Shown: positions 1-4,445, counted from the stretch's first letter. The stretch: DNA of 5,499 nucleotides from Clostridia bacterium (GCA_017453335.1 JAFTKI010000120.1:1-5499); one strand, 5' to 3'. Program-made: numbers and translations. The notes: a model not told the origin generated them from the sequence alone.

Positions 1-229
1 TGCATTCATAGAACGCATCACTGCCAATATTCGTCACACCATTTCCAATCGTAACACTCTTAAGACTCTTGCAAAACGCAAATGCCTCTCTACCGATGCT
101 CGTCACACTGTCGGGGATTATAACACTCGTAAGACTCTCGCAAAACGCAAATGCCATACTACCGATGCTCGTCACACTGTCGGGGATCGTGACGCTTGAT
201 AAGGTCGTACAACTCGAAAAGGCATTATC
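1..229 (-). repeat. Tandem 69-nt leucine-rich repeats (23 residues each)
   Basis: Three full units (229-161, 160-92, 91-23) and the start of a fourth encode successive BspA-type repeats. The period is exactly 69 nt: the word GCAAAACGCAAATGCC recurs at plus-strand 71 and 140. Apart from a three-base patch at 87-89 versus 156-158, these two copies match for about 48 bases. The array continues off the left edge. Such high DNA identity suggests recent duplication or gene conversion, and copy number could vary between strains. Confidence 0.85.
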
Positions 230-1309
230 ACAGATACCCGTTACAGGGAGTCCGTTGTAAGTGTATGGAATTACAACTTTGGAAGCCGTGCACGCTCCTT
301 TTTTTACGGAATAGCTTTTTCCATCGTTGCTTAACATGTATCCCAAGCCATCGCTACTTTCTAACTCATGGTTGCACTTCGTGCATGCCCAGCTTCCACT
401 ATAAGTGTGCGCGGTAGCCGCAAGCGTTTCGCTTTTCAATACTTCATCGCAAACGGAACAATGCAAATTTTTGCTACCAACCACCGTGCAAGACGGTTGA
501 TCGATTTTCCATTCGCCATCCGTATGTCCCAACGCCGGCTTTTCGACATACGTGCTATAGGAGCATCTACTGCAAGCTACGTAGGCATCCCAACCTACCT
601 CAGTACAGGTGGGAACTTTCGCACCATAGGAAACTTCGTTATGTCCTACAGCTTCAACCACAAGCGTCTCGCTGTATGTACAATTCACACACGTGCGCTT
701 TTCCTCACCGTCCTCGGTACAGGTGACGGGGGTTGTTACGCTCCAGTCGCCAAGGTCGTGCCCTGTGGATTCAATCGGGCGAATCTCACTGTATGTACAA
801 TTCGCACATGTACGCTTTTCCTCACCGTCTTCGGTGCAAGTGGCAGGTGTGGTTACGCCCCAATCGCCAAGCGTATGGACTCCCGTTGCATCAACCGTGC
901 GTGTCTCGCTATACGGGCAATTCGTGCACGCCCGTATATCATCGCCGTCTTCTACACAGGTCGGCGCTTTGCGTTCTGTCCATTCGCCGAAGATGTGCAC
1001 ACATTCGTCGGGCGTTTCGTCGCCCTCGCCACCCGTGCTCTCGTCGGGCGCCGCGCTTGTGTCGTCATCGGGCGTAGTACTCGTATCCGCACCGGGTGTC
1101 ACGCTCGTTCCTGTATCGGTTGTATCAGTCGTATCGTCTGGCGCAGCACTCGTGTCATCGTCGGGTGTGCCACTTGTTCCGCTGTCAGCGGTTGTCGTTG
1201 TGCTCTCGTCGTCTTTTTTGCCGCTGTCCTTTTCGCCGCACGCACAAAGCGTGCAAGCAAGAGCGAGAAGCAAGGCGATCAGCGTGAGCCATCTTGTGTG
1301 TTTCTTCAT
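1..1309 (-). CDS. BspA-like leucine-rich-repeat surface lipoprotein with cysteine repeats (C-terminus off the window)
   Basis: The reading frame is open from an ATG at 1309 to the left edge (436 codons, no stop), so the gene is partial. The ATG follows AAGGAGG (1326-1320) by about 10 nt. Residues 1-24 form a lipoprotein signal peptide: KKHTRW, a hydrophobic Leu/Ala core, then L21-C22-A23-C24, with Cys24 the probable lipidated residue (Cys19 is an alternative). Residues 26-102 are a Thr/Asp/Ser/Pro-rich stalk, probably spanning the cell wall. Residues 103-312 hold five repeats of about 39 residues with the pattern W...TC-x9/10-C-x2-C-xYSE, plus a degenerate sixth. From about 361 come 23-residue repeats of the type AF..C.SL.SV.IPDSVTSIG, the BspA/TpLRR class of leucine-rich repeat. 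Family knowledge: such proteins are extracellular and often bind host or matrix molecules. The CxxC pairs could bind metal or form disulfides; neither can be shown here. Any anchoring or adhesin C-terminus lies outside the window. Confidence 0.9.
   Translation of the reverse strand, partial: MKKHTRWLTLIALLLALACTLCACGEKDSGKKDDESTTTTADSGTSGTPDDDTSAAPDDTTDTTDTGTSVTPGADTSTTPDDDTSAAPDESTGGEGDETPDECVHIFGEWTERKAPTCVEDGDDIRACTNCPYSETRTVDATGVHTLGDWGVTTPATCTEDGEEKRTCANCTYSEIRPIESTGHDLGDWSVTTPVTCTEDGEEKRTCVNCTYSETLVVEAVGHNEVSYGAKVPTCTEVGWDAYVACSRCSYSTYVEKPALGHTDGEWKIDQPSCTVVGSKNLHCSVCDEVLKSETLAATAHTYSGSWACTKCNHELESSDGLGYMLSNDGKSYSVKKGACTASKVVIPYTYNGLPVTGICDNAFSSCTTLSSVTIPDSVTSIGSMAFAFCESLTSVIIPDSVTSIGREAFAFCKSLKSVTIGNGVTNIGSDAFYEC
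374..997 (-). repeat. Tandem cysteine-rich repeats of about 39 residues (117 nt)
   Basis: Within the lipoprotein, cysteine triplets occur at residues 118/128/131, 158/168/171, 197/207/210, 235/246/249 and 274/284/287, with a last pair at 309/312. Each unit has Gly-Glu/Asp-Trp (or a variant) before the first Cys and usually a YS(E/T) after the CxxC. Units two and three are nearly identical at DNA level: the segments beginning at plus-strand 672 and 789 match over about 80 bases with few changes, an offset of exactly 117 nt. The outer units are more diverged. I know similar GHT-GEW-TC-CxxC repeats from many Firmicute surface proteins, but cannot assign a characterised function. Confidence 0.8.
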
Positions 1310-1319
1310 TTTCTTTTTT

Positions 1320-1326
1320 CCTCCTT
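1320..1326 (-). promoter_or_regulatory. Ribosome binding site of the lipoprotein gene, abutting the attenuator
   Basis: AAGGAGG on the minus strand lies 10 nt before the ATG at 1309. It directly follows the U-tract of the leader terminator with only one intervening base. Control would therefore be at transcript release before the ribosome site is made; the site itself is not paired in the structures I could draw. Confidence 0.8.
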
Positions 1327-1327
1327 G

Positions 1328-1359
1328 AAAATAAAAAGTGCGCAGCCGAAGCTACGCAC
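1328..1359 (-). terminator. Intrinsic terminator in the leader of the lipoprotein gene (attenuator)
   Basis: On the minus strand a 9-bp stem, GTGCGTAGC (1359-1351) with GCTGCGCAC (1346-1338), contains one G-U pair. It is capped by a stable UUCG tetraloop (1350-1347) and followed by TTTTTATTTT (1337-1328). It faces the lipoprotein gene and lies between that gene's promoter and its ribosome site. The upstream operon already has its own terminator at 1543-1582, so this one most plausibly works as a conditional attenuator. Confidence 0.8.
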
Positions 1360-1486
1360 CGAAAAACGCATAGCTCCATTGCTGCAACACAACTTCGTCT
1401 TTTTGAAAGGTAGGCGAAAAAGGGGTATGCGTTTTTACCCATGTAAAACGTCTACCTTTTCCTAAAAGACTATACAGTTGTGTTGC
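1328..1486 (-). ncRNA. Structured leader RNA with long hairpin, loop pseudoknot and antiterminator/terminator switch
   Basis: Minus-strand RNA starting at about 1486. Nested helices: P1, 11 perfect pairs (1486-1476 with 1394-1384); P2, 7 pairs (1470-1464 with 1403-1397); P3, 8 pairs (1459-1452 with 1413-1406); P4, 5 pairs (1440-1436 with 1427-1423) with an 8-nt loop. The P4 loop and closing pair, AAAAACGCAT (1436-1427), are perfectly complementary to ATGCGTTTTT (1371-1362), allowing a 10-bp pseudoknot. An alternative 9-pair hairpin (1375-1367 with 1358-1350, two G-U pairs) would sequester the 5' arm of the terminator at 1328-1359. Pseudoknot and antiterminator share bases 1371-1367 and exclude each other; antiterminator and terminator do too. 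I match no known riboswitch class: no GEMM, T-box or cobalamin-box core is evident. A cis-acting leader is inferred; a terminated small RNA is also possible. Confidence 0.65.
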
Positions 1487-1492
1487 GTCCTT

Positions 1493-1521
1493 ATTTTACC
1501 ACATCTTTTCTTTTTTGTAAA
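1493..1521 (-). promoter_or_regulatory. Sigma-A-type promoter of the leader/lipoprotein transcript
   Basis: On the minus strand, TTTACA (1521-1516, 5 of 6 consensus) and TAAAAT (1498-1493, 5 of 6) are separated by 17 bp. The predicted start falls at about G1486, the first base of the P1 helix. This agreement supports both the promoter and the leader RNA. Confidence 0.7.
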
Positions 1522-1542
1522 GACTGTTTGGAATTTTTTCGC

Positions 1543-1582
1543 AAAAAAGCGGGGAAAACGCAATGCATTTCCCCCGCTTTTT
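1543..1582 (-). terminator. Terminator of the patatin/TM2/membrane-protein cluster
   Basis: A G/C-rich hairpin (AAAAGCGGGGG..., loop around TGCATTGCG, ...CCCCGCTTTTTT on the minus strand, one bulged base) lies 8 nt after the stop of the small membrane protein and ends in a T-run. A-runs on the other side make it potentially bidirectional. It separates the cluster from the leader promoter at 1493-1521. Confidence 0.8.
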
Positions 1583-1589
1583 CAAATTA

Positions 1590-2006
1590 TTACAGAAGTA
1601 ACATGGTAATCAAGTGCATCACCATCGAAACGAAGCAAACGACGAAGGAAATGATGGAAAGAATCATTCCGACCAAGTCTCCCGTTTCCTTTGCCGATTT
1701 TGCGTAAGAGACGACCGATACGATGCCGCAAGAAACCGAAACCGCTGCGATCACCAAGCAGATCACCGTCATTAGAAGAACGTATCGCAACGTAGGCATA
1801 CCGAAAAACGAGTACAGCACGTCTACGCTCGCACTTCCGACGAAGCCGAAAAGGAGCAACGCCAGAGAGGTTACCAGCGCAAGCACTCCCAGTACCAGCC
1901 CCATCTGCTTTTTCGTCAGCTTGTTGTCAAGCTTCGTGGCGTTCGAGCGCACTTGTTCCTCACCCATCTGCGCCGAGAAGCCCGATCCGTCAAACTGTAC
2001 CTTCAT
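1590..2006 (-). CDS. Small membrane protein with three predicted transmembrane helices, function unknown
   Basis: This is a 138-residue protein. The ATG at 2006 follows GGAGGG by 8 nt. Residues 1-34 are hydrophilic and cytoplasmic-looking (MKVQFDGSGFSAQMGEE..., then Lys-rich). Hydrophobic segments follow at about 36-58, 74-100 and 111-135, and the protein ends in Leu-Leu-Leu. The segment after the second helix (GIVSVV-YAKSAKETGDLVGMILSIISFVV) resembles the small tandem-helix proteins annotated as DUF4190-like, but I would not assign it firmly. The gene begins only 20 nt after the stop of the zinc-ribbon/TM2 gene and is followed directly by a terminator, so it is the last gene of a co-transcribed cluster. 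Its partner is probably the TM2 protein, inferred from spacing and shared membrane location. No enzymatic motif is visible. Confidence 0.85.
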   Translation of the reverse strand: MKVQFDGSGFSAQMGEEQVRSNATKLDNKLTKKQMGLVLGVLALVTSLALLLFGFVGSASVDVLYSFFGMPTLRYVLLMTVICLVIAAVSVSCGIVSVVSYAKSAKETGDLVGMILSIISFVVCFVSMVMHLITMLLL

Positions 2007-2026
2007 TGTAAATTCCCTCCGCAGGA

Positions 2027-2440
2027 TCAGACGTAGTAAGGATTGGGCTTGCAGATCAAACCGATCAGATCAAAAATCAATCCAATGCCGAACAGACCAA
2101 GGGTGAAGATATAGATGATCCCCATTCCAAACTTGCCCTCGTAGAACTTGTGTCCACCGACCGCGCCGAGGAAGAACCACAAGAGCAGAGCGACCCATTT
2201 GCTCTTTCTGCGTCCGTAAACGCCCATACCGCCATTGATGTTGTTATTCTGATTGCTGTTCTGGTTGCTGTTGTTGATCACGATCTGGGGAGCAGCAGCC
2301 GCTGCGCCCTCTCCCATGCTCTCAACCTGACACCCGCAATGAGGGCATACAACCGCCTTCTTTGCAATCTTCTGCCCGCATTCCTTACAGAATTTGGTCT
2401 CCACGCCCTGCGTGGTATTGTTGTTTTGTGTTCCGTCCAT
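2027..2440 (-). CDS. Zinc-ribbon and TM2-domain membrane protein
   Basis: This is a 137-residue protein. The ATG at 2440 is preceded by AGGAGGAC with normal spacing. Residues 17-37 form a zinc-ribbon: C18-x2-C21 and C32-x2-C35, the second followed by G-C37. Residues 41-71 are a low-complexity linker, first Gly/Ala-rich (five Ala in a row) and then Asn/Gln/Ser-rich. From about residue 80 comes a TM2 domain: two hydrophobic helices (about 81-95 and 105-129) joined by the typical GAVGGHKFYEGKFGMGIIY turn and ending LIFDLIGLI. Such zinc-ribbon/TM2 proteins are widespread in Firmicutes, with no well-established biochemical role. The zinc-ribbon is expected in the cytoplasm. The gene lies 45 nt after the patatin gene and 20 nt before the small membrane protein gene, consistent with one transcript, although a palindrome and a weak promoter-like sequence sit in the first gap. 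Confidence 0.9.
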   Translation of the reverse strand: MDGTQNNNTTQGVETKFCKECGQKIAKKAVVCPHCGCQVESMGEGAAAAAPQIVINNSNQNSNQNNNINGGMGVYGRRKSKWVALLLWFFLGAVGGHKFYEGKFGMGIIYIFTLGLFGIGLIFDLIGLICKPNPYYV

Positions 2441-2461
2441 TTTTTTGTCCTCCTAAAAAAT

Positions 2462-2486
2462 ATTGTATATTTCAATTTTGAAATAT
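2462..2486 (-). promoter_or_regulatory. A/T-rich perfect palindrome (possible operator) and weak -10 before the TM2 gene
   Basis: A perfect 9-bp inverted repeat, ATATTTCAA-tt-TTGAAATAT, fills 2467-2486 and overlaps the last base of the patatin stop codon. On the minus strand TACAAT (2467-2462) could be a -10 box with a start about 18 nt before the TM2 ATG, but no good -35 is found (at best 3 of 6 matches). The repeat lacks G/C and has no immediately adjacent T-run, so it is a poor terminator. An operator for an internal promoter is possible but unproven. Confidence 0.4.
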
Positions 2487-3334
2487 CATAAAATTGTCCT
2501 TTTGGCGAATCTCTTCGTCAGCTTGTTCAGATTCGTCATCAAAACGTCGCCCGTTAATCTTCTTGTTGCATTGGCTTTGTTTTTTTCCTCAAAAGCGCGG
2601 AGCCGTGCATCAATCTGCTCCTTGTCACGAACCGCAAACAACTGATTGATCGTATTCTTGGTATACTCATACCCATATGTAACCATGCCGTCAATCCGCT
2701 TCGGGTCAAAGGTCATGTTTTCCAATCTCTTCTGAATCGGGAATTTGTATAGCTTGATGATTTTGCGATCGAAGGCTTCGTTTTCAAAAAAATAGCTTTG
2801 ACCGTCAAAATACACGCAGAAAATATAATCGAGATTTTTCTCCAGCAAGGGATAAACGGGCGTATTATCCAGAAACGCTCCGTCAAACATGGTGCAACCT
2901 TTTAAGCGCACGCCTTTGTTGAAAATGGGAATCGCAACCGAAGCACACATATAGTCCGCCAGCTCCTGTTCCGACAGCTTGTGAAACGGGACGTATTCGA
3001 TCTTTCTCTCGGTATAGTTCCAAACAGTTGCATAAAACGACATCTCGGGAACACCGTTTTTAGCGCACATCCTTCGAATTTTTCCAATTAAGGTAGCATT
3101 CCCCGAAAAACTCGGAAAAAAGCTTCCCGCCTCCCGAATATCAATCTCTTTCCATGCCAGAGCAAGCTCATCCAGATTTTCCTTCGAAAAAGCATATGCG
3201 TTCAAAACGCCGATAGAAGACGCGCTGATGCATTGGATTTCGTCCCTTGTAAAATATTCTGAAATTGCCTTGAGACACCCAATCTCGTATGCGCCCTTGC
3301 TCATTCCGCCGGATAAAACAATCCCAATCCGCAT
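2486..3334 (-). CDS. Patatin-like phospholipase family protein (PNPLA fold)
   Basis: This is a predicted 282-residue serine acyl hydrolase acting on lipid ester bonds. Numbered from the ATG at 3334, it has the oxyanion-hole loop S8-G9-G10-M11-S12-K13-G14-A15-Y16, a nucleophile elbow A38-S39-S40-I41-G42 with Ser40 the probable nucleophile, the patatin motif A131-S-V-A-I-P136, and D151-G152-A153 providing the catalytic Asp. The first Gly of the usual G-x-S-x-G is Ala here, otherwise the Ser-Asp dyad is intact. There is no signal peptide or membrane helix, so it is probably cytosolic or membrane-peripheral; the last ~30 residues are Lys/Arg-rich. I chose ATG 3334 because AGGTGGG (3351-3345) lies 10 nt upstream; an in-frame GTG at 3349 would add five residues but has no ribosome site. 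It heads the cluster with two membrane-protein genes and is divergent from an XRE regulator. The natural substrate is unknown. Confidence 0.88.
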   Translation of the reverse strand: MRIGIVLSGGMSKGAYEIGCLKAISEYFTRDEIQCISASSIGVLNAYAFSKENLDELALAWKEIDIREAGSFFPSFSGNATLIGKIRRMCAKNGVPEMSFYATVWNYTERKIEYVPFHKLSEQELADYMCASVAIPIFNKGVRLKGCTMFDGAFLDNTPVYPLLEKNLDYIFCVYFDGQSYFFENEAFDRKIIKLYKFPIQKRLENMTFDPKRIDGMVTYGYEYTKNTINQLFAVRDKEQIDARLRAFEEKNKANATRRLTGDVLMTNLNKLTKRFAKRTIL

Positions 3335-3399
3335 ATCGCTTTTTCCCACCTGTTCACACGCAGTTCAAAGTCCGTCAAAATTCGAGCTTTCTTATTCAC

Positions 3400-3428
3400 A
3401 TTATAACACATATGTAATGTATTGTCAA
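3400..3428 (-). promoter_or_regulatory. Consensus sigma-A promoter of the patatin gene, with palindromic spacer
   Basis: On the minus strand, TTGACA (3428-3423) and TATAAT (3405-3400) are both perfect and 17 bp apart. The predicted start is about 3393, giving a leader near 59 nt. The spacer contains the palindrome ACATATGT (3408-3415) and the word ATGTAAT (3412-3418), which recurs in the opposing promoter. A perfect promoter with a palindrome between its boxes is typical of a repressor-controlled gene; that control is inferred. Confidence 0.85.
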
Positions 3429-3449
3429 CCCATTTGGGCATTTTTTTTA

Positions 3450-3478
3450 TTGCAAATGTAATATAATATTACTATAGC
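3450..3478 (+). promoter_or_regulatory. Probable promoter of the XRE regulator gene
   Basis: TTGCAA (3450-3455) and TATAGC (3473-3478), each 4 of 6 consensus, are 17 bp apart, predicting a start near 3485 and a leader of about 22 nt. A perfect TATAAT at 3462-3467 is an alternative -10 but lacks a convincing -35. The exact boxes are uncertain, but a promoter in this A/T-rich divergent gap is required. Confidence 0.5.
3458..3472. promoter_or_regulatory. Perfect palindrome GTAATAT-A-ATATTAC, candidate operator
   Basis: Seven-bp arms flank a single central base and lie inside the 17-bp spacer of the regulator's probable promoter. The left arm overlaps the word ATGTAAT (3456-3462), also found at 3412-3418 in the patatin promoter spacer, 44 bp away in the same orientation. 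Binding by the adjacent Cro/CI-type protein, repressing itself and perhaps the patatin gene, is inferred from position only. Confidence 0.45.
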
Positions 3479-3506
3479 CCCAAAAAAAGGATTGAGGAGG
3501 TTCAAC

Positions 3507-3824
3507 ATGGACGTTCTGAAGCGAATCAATAAACTCCGATTAGAGCGCGATTGGTCGATCTATCGCCTATCCTTGGAATCGGGTGTTTCGCAATCTACAC
3601 TGACCAACATGTTCAATCGCGAAACGCTTCCCTCCATTACGACCTTGGAACAGCTCTGCGCTGCTTTTCAAATCAGCATGGCAGAGTTTTTTACGCCCCC
3701 GTCGCCTCCCCCTAATTCCGAGATCAACGAGCGGCAGCTATATGAGCTGTACGACGCATTATCGGACGAAATGAAGAAGAACATTTTGAGCTTGATGCAA
3801 GAGTTGGGCAAAAAAAGCAAATAA
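3507..3824 (+). CDS. Cro/CI (XRE)-family helix-turn-helix regulator
   Basis: This is a 105-residue DNA-binding protein. I start at ATG 3507 because AGGAGG (3495-3500) lies 6 nt upstream; an in-frame TTG at 3492 would include the ribosome site in the coding region. Residues 4-62 form a five-helix HTH_3 domain: RINKLRLERDWSIYRLSLESG, then the recognition helix VSQSTLTNMFNRE (about 27-39), and LPSITTLEQLCAAFQISMAEFF. Residues 64-70 are a Pro-rich hinge (PPSPPPN). Residues 74-105 form a charged amphipathic helix (ERQLYELYDALSDEMKKNILSLMQEL), likely for dimerisation. There is no ligand-binding or protease domain. It is transcribed away from the patatin cluster, with about 170 bp between the two start codons, and the palindromes in that gap suggest it regulates both sides, itself included. 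A strong terminator follows, so it is monocistronic. Confidence 0.92.
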   Translation: MDVLKRINKLRLERDWSIYRLSLESGVSQSTLTNMFNRETLPSITTLEQLCAAFQISMAEFFTPPSPPPNSEINERQLYELYDALSDEMKKNILSLMQELGKKSK

Positions 3825-3831
3825 TCCCCTA

Positions 3832-3886
3832 AAAAAAGAATCGCACGTGCATCCGATAACAGGCATGTTCCGTGCGATTCCTTTTT
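3832..3886 (+). terminator. Intrinsic terminator after the XRE regulator gene
   Basis: A perfect 10-bp stem, GAATCGCACG (3838-3847) with CGTGCGATTC (3871-3880), encloses a 23-nt loop and is followed by CTTTTT. It lies 13 nt after the stop codon. The A-run before it makes it able to work on both strands. Confidence 0.88.
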
Positions 3887-3928
3887 GTCAGCAAGTTAGA
3901 TTCCTTTTTGGTGTCCCCGTCGCCCCTC

Positions 3929-3957
3929 TTGACAAAAAACGGCAGGCATGCTATAAT
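3929..3957 (+). promoter_or_regulatory. Consensus sigma-A promoter of the DUF523 gene
   Basis: TTGACA (3929-3934) and TATAAT (3952-3957) are both perfect, with a 17-bp spacer. The predicted start is near 3964, about 38 nt before the GTG start codon. No operator-like repeat is obvious, so strong constitutive expression is plausible. Confidence 0.88.
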
Positions 3958-4001
3958 GAAACTGTAATAAATAGGTTCGATTTGGAAAAGGAGGGGTGCT
4001 T

Positions 4002-4445
4002 GTGGAGGCTGTTTTAGTCAGCGCGTGTCTGTTGGGCGAGCACTGCCGATACGACGGCGAGAGCCGTCCGTGTGCGGCTGTGGCGGCGCTTGGCGCGCGT
4101 TACAGGCTGATCCCCGTCTGCCCCGAGGTGATGGGCGGGCTTCCCACGCCGCGCACGCCTTCCGAAATTTGCGGCAACCGCGTGATGATGCGCAACGGCA
4201 CGGACGTAACGGAGCATTACCGTCTCGGTGCCGAAAAAGCGTTACGGGTTGCTAAAAAGCAGGGTTGCAAAGTGGCGATCCTGAAGGAGCGCAGTCCCTC
4301 TTGCGGCAAGGGGACGGTATACAGCGGTCACTTTGACGGCACGCTCGTCGAGGGGAACGGCATCTGCGCCGCGCTCCTTTTGCAAAACGGCATCCGCGTG
4401 CTTGGAGAAAGCGAGATCACAGCGGAAGGCGGACTGCCGATATGA
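4002..4445 (+). CDS. DUF523 family protein, related to TudS-type iron-sulfur thiouracil desulfidase
   Basis: This is a 147-residue protein filled by a DUF523 domain (COG1683). I start at GTG 4002, with GGAGG (3990-3994) 7 nt upstream; an in-frame GTG at 3996 is almost inside that site. Family motifs: S7-A-C9-L-L-G with C15-x-Y-D-G, V39-C40-P-E-V-M-G-G-L-P-T-P-R, D68-V-T near 70, and K95-E-R-S-P-S-C101-G-x-G-x-Y. Known for the family: TudS holds a [4Fe-4S] cluster through three cysteines and removes sulfur from thiouracil or 4-thiouridine-type compounds. By motif, C9, C40 and C101 are the probable ligands here; E42 and S100 sit where catalytic residues would be expected, which I state from memory of the family. 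Five further cysteines (15, 24, 57, 89, 122) are present. No membrane segment is seen. Whether this homologue desulfurates thiolated bases is inferred; many DUF523 proteins are uncharacterised. Confidence 0.9.
   Translation: MEAVLVSACLLGEHCRYDGESRPCAAVAALGARYRLIPVCPEVMGGLPTPRTPSEICGNRVMMRNGTDVTEHYRLGAEKALRVAKKQGCKVAILKERSPSCGKGTVYSGHFDGTLVEGNGICAALLLQNGIRVLGESEITAEGGLPI

Noticed and set aside
374..997. CRISPR-like direct repeats
   Set aside because: The 117-nt periodicity encodes protein repeats in frame, with gradual divergence and no unique spacers.
1338..1359. The leader hairpin as the ordinary terminator of the upstream membrane-protein cluster
   Set aside because: That cluster already has a strong terminator at 1543-1582, and a new promoter lies between the two. 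The second hairpin directly precedes the lipoprotein ribosome site and has a competing antiterminator.
1185..1442. Minus-strand 85-codon frame starting within the leader (possible leader peptide)
   Set aside because: Its ATG at 1442 lies between the P3 and P4 helices of the leader with no well-placed ribosome site. It runs through the terminator and overlaps the lipoprotein gene out of frame, with no telling amino-acid run as in leader-peptide attenuation.
368..1465. Long plus-strand open frame of 365 codons opposite the lipoprotein gene
   Set aside because: It is a mirror of the repetitive, Thr/Cys-rich minus-strand gene. It has no ribosome site or domain and a composition (Arg/Cys/Ile/Ala runs) unlike a real protein. 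The minus-strand frame has signal peptide, lipobox and repeats.
3335..3349. GTG at 3349 as start of the patatin gene
   Set aside because: No ribosome site precedes it; AGGTGGG overlaps this codon and better serves the ATG at 3334.
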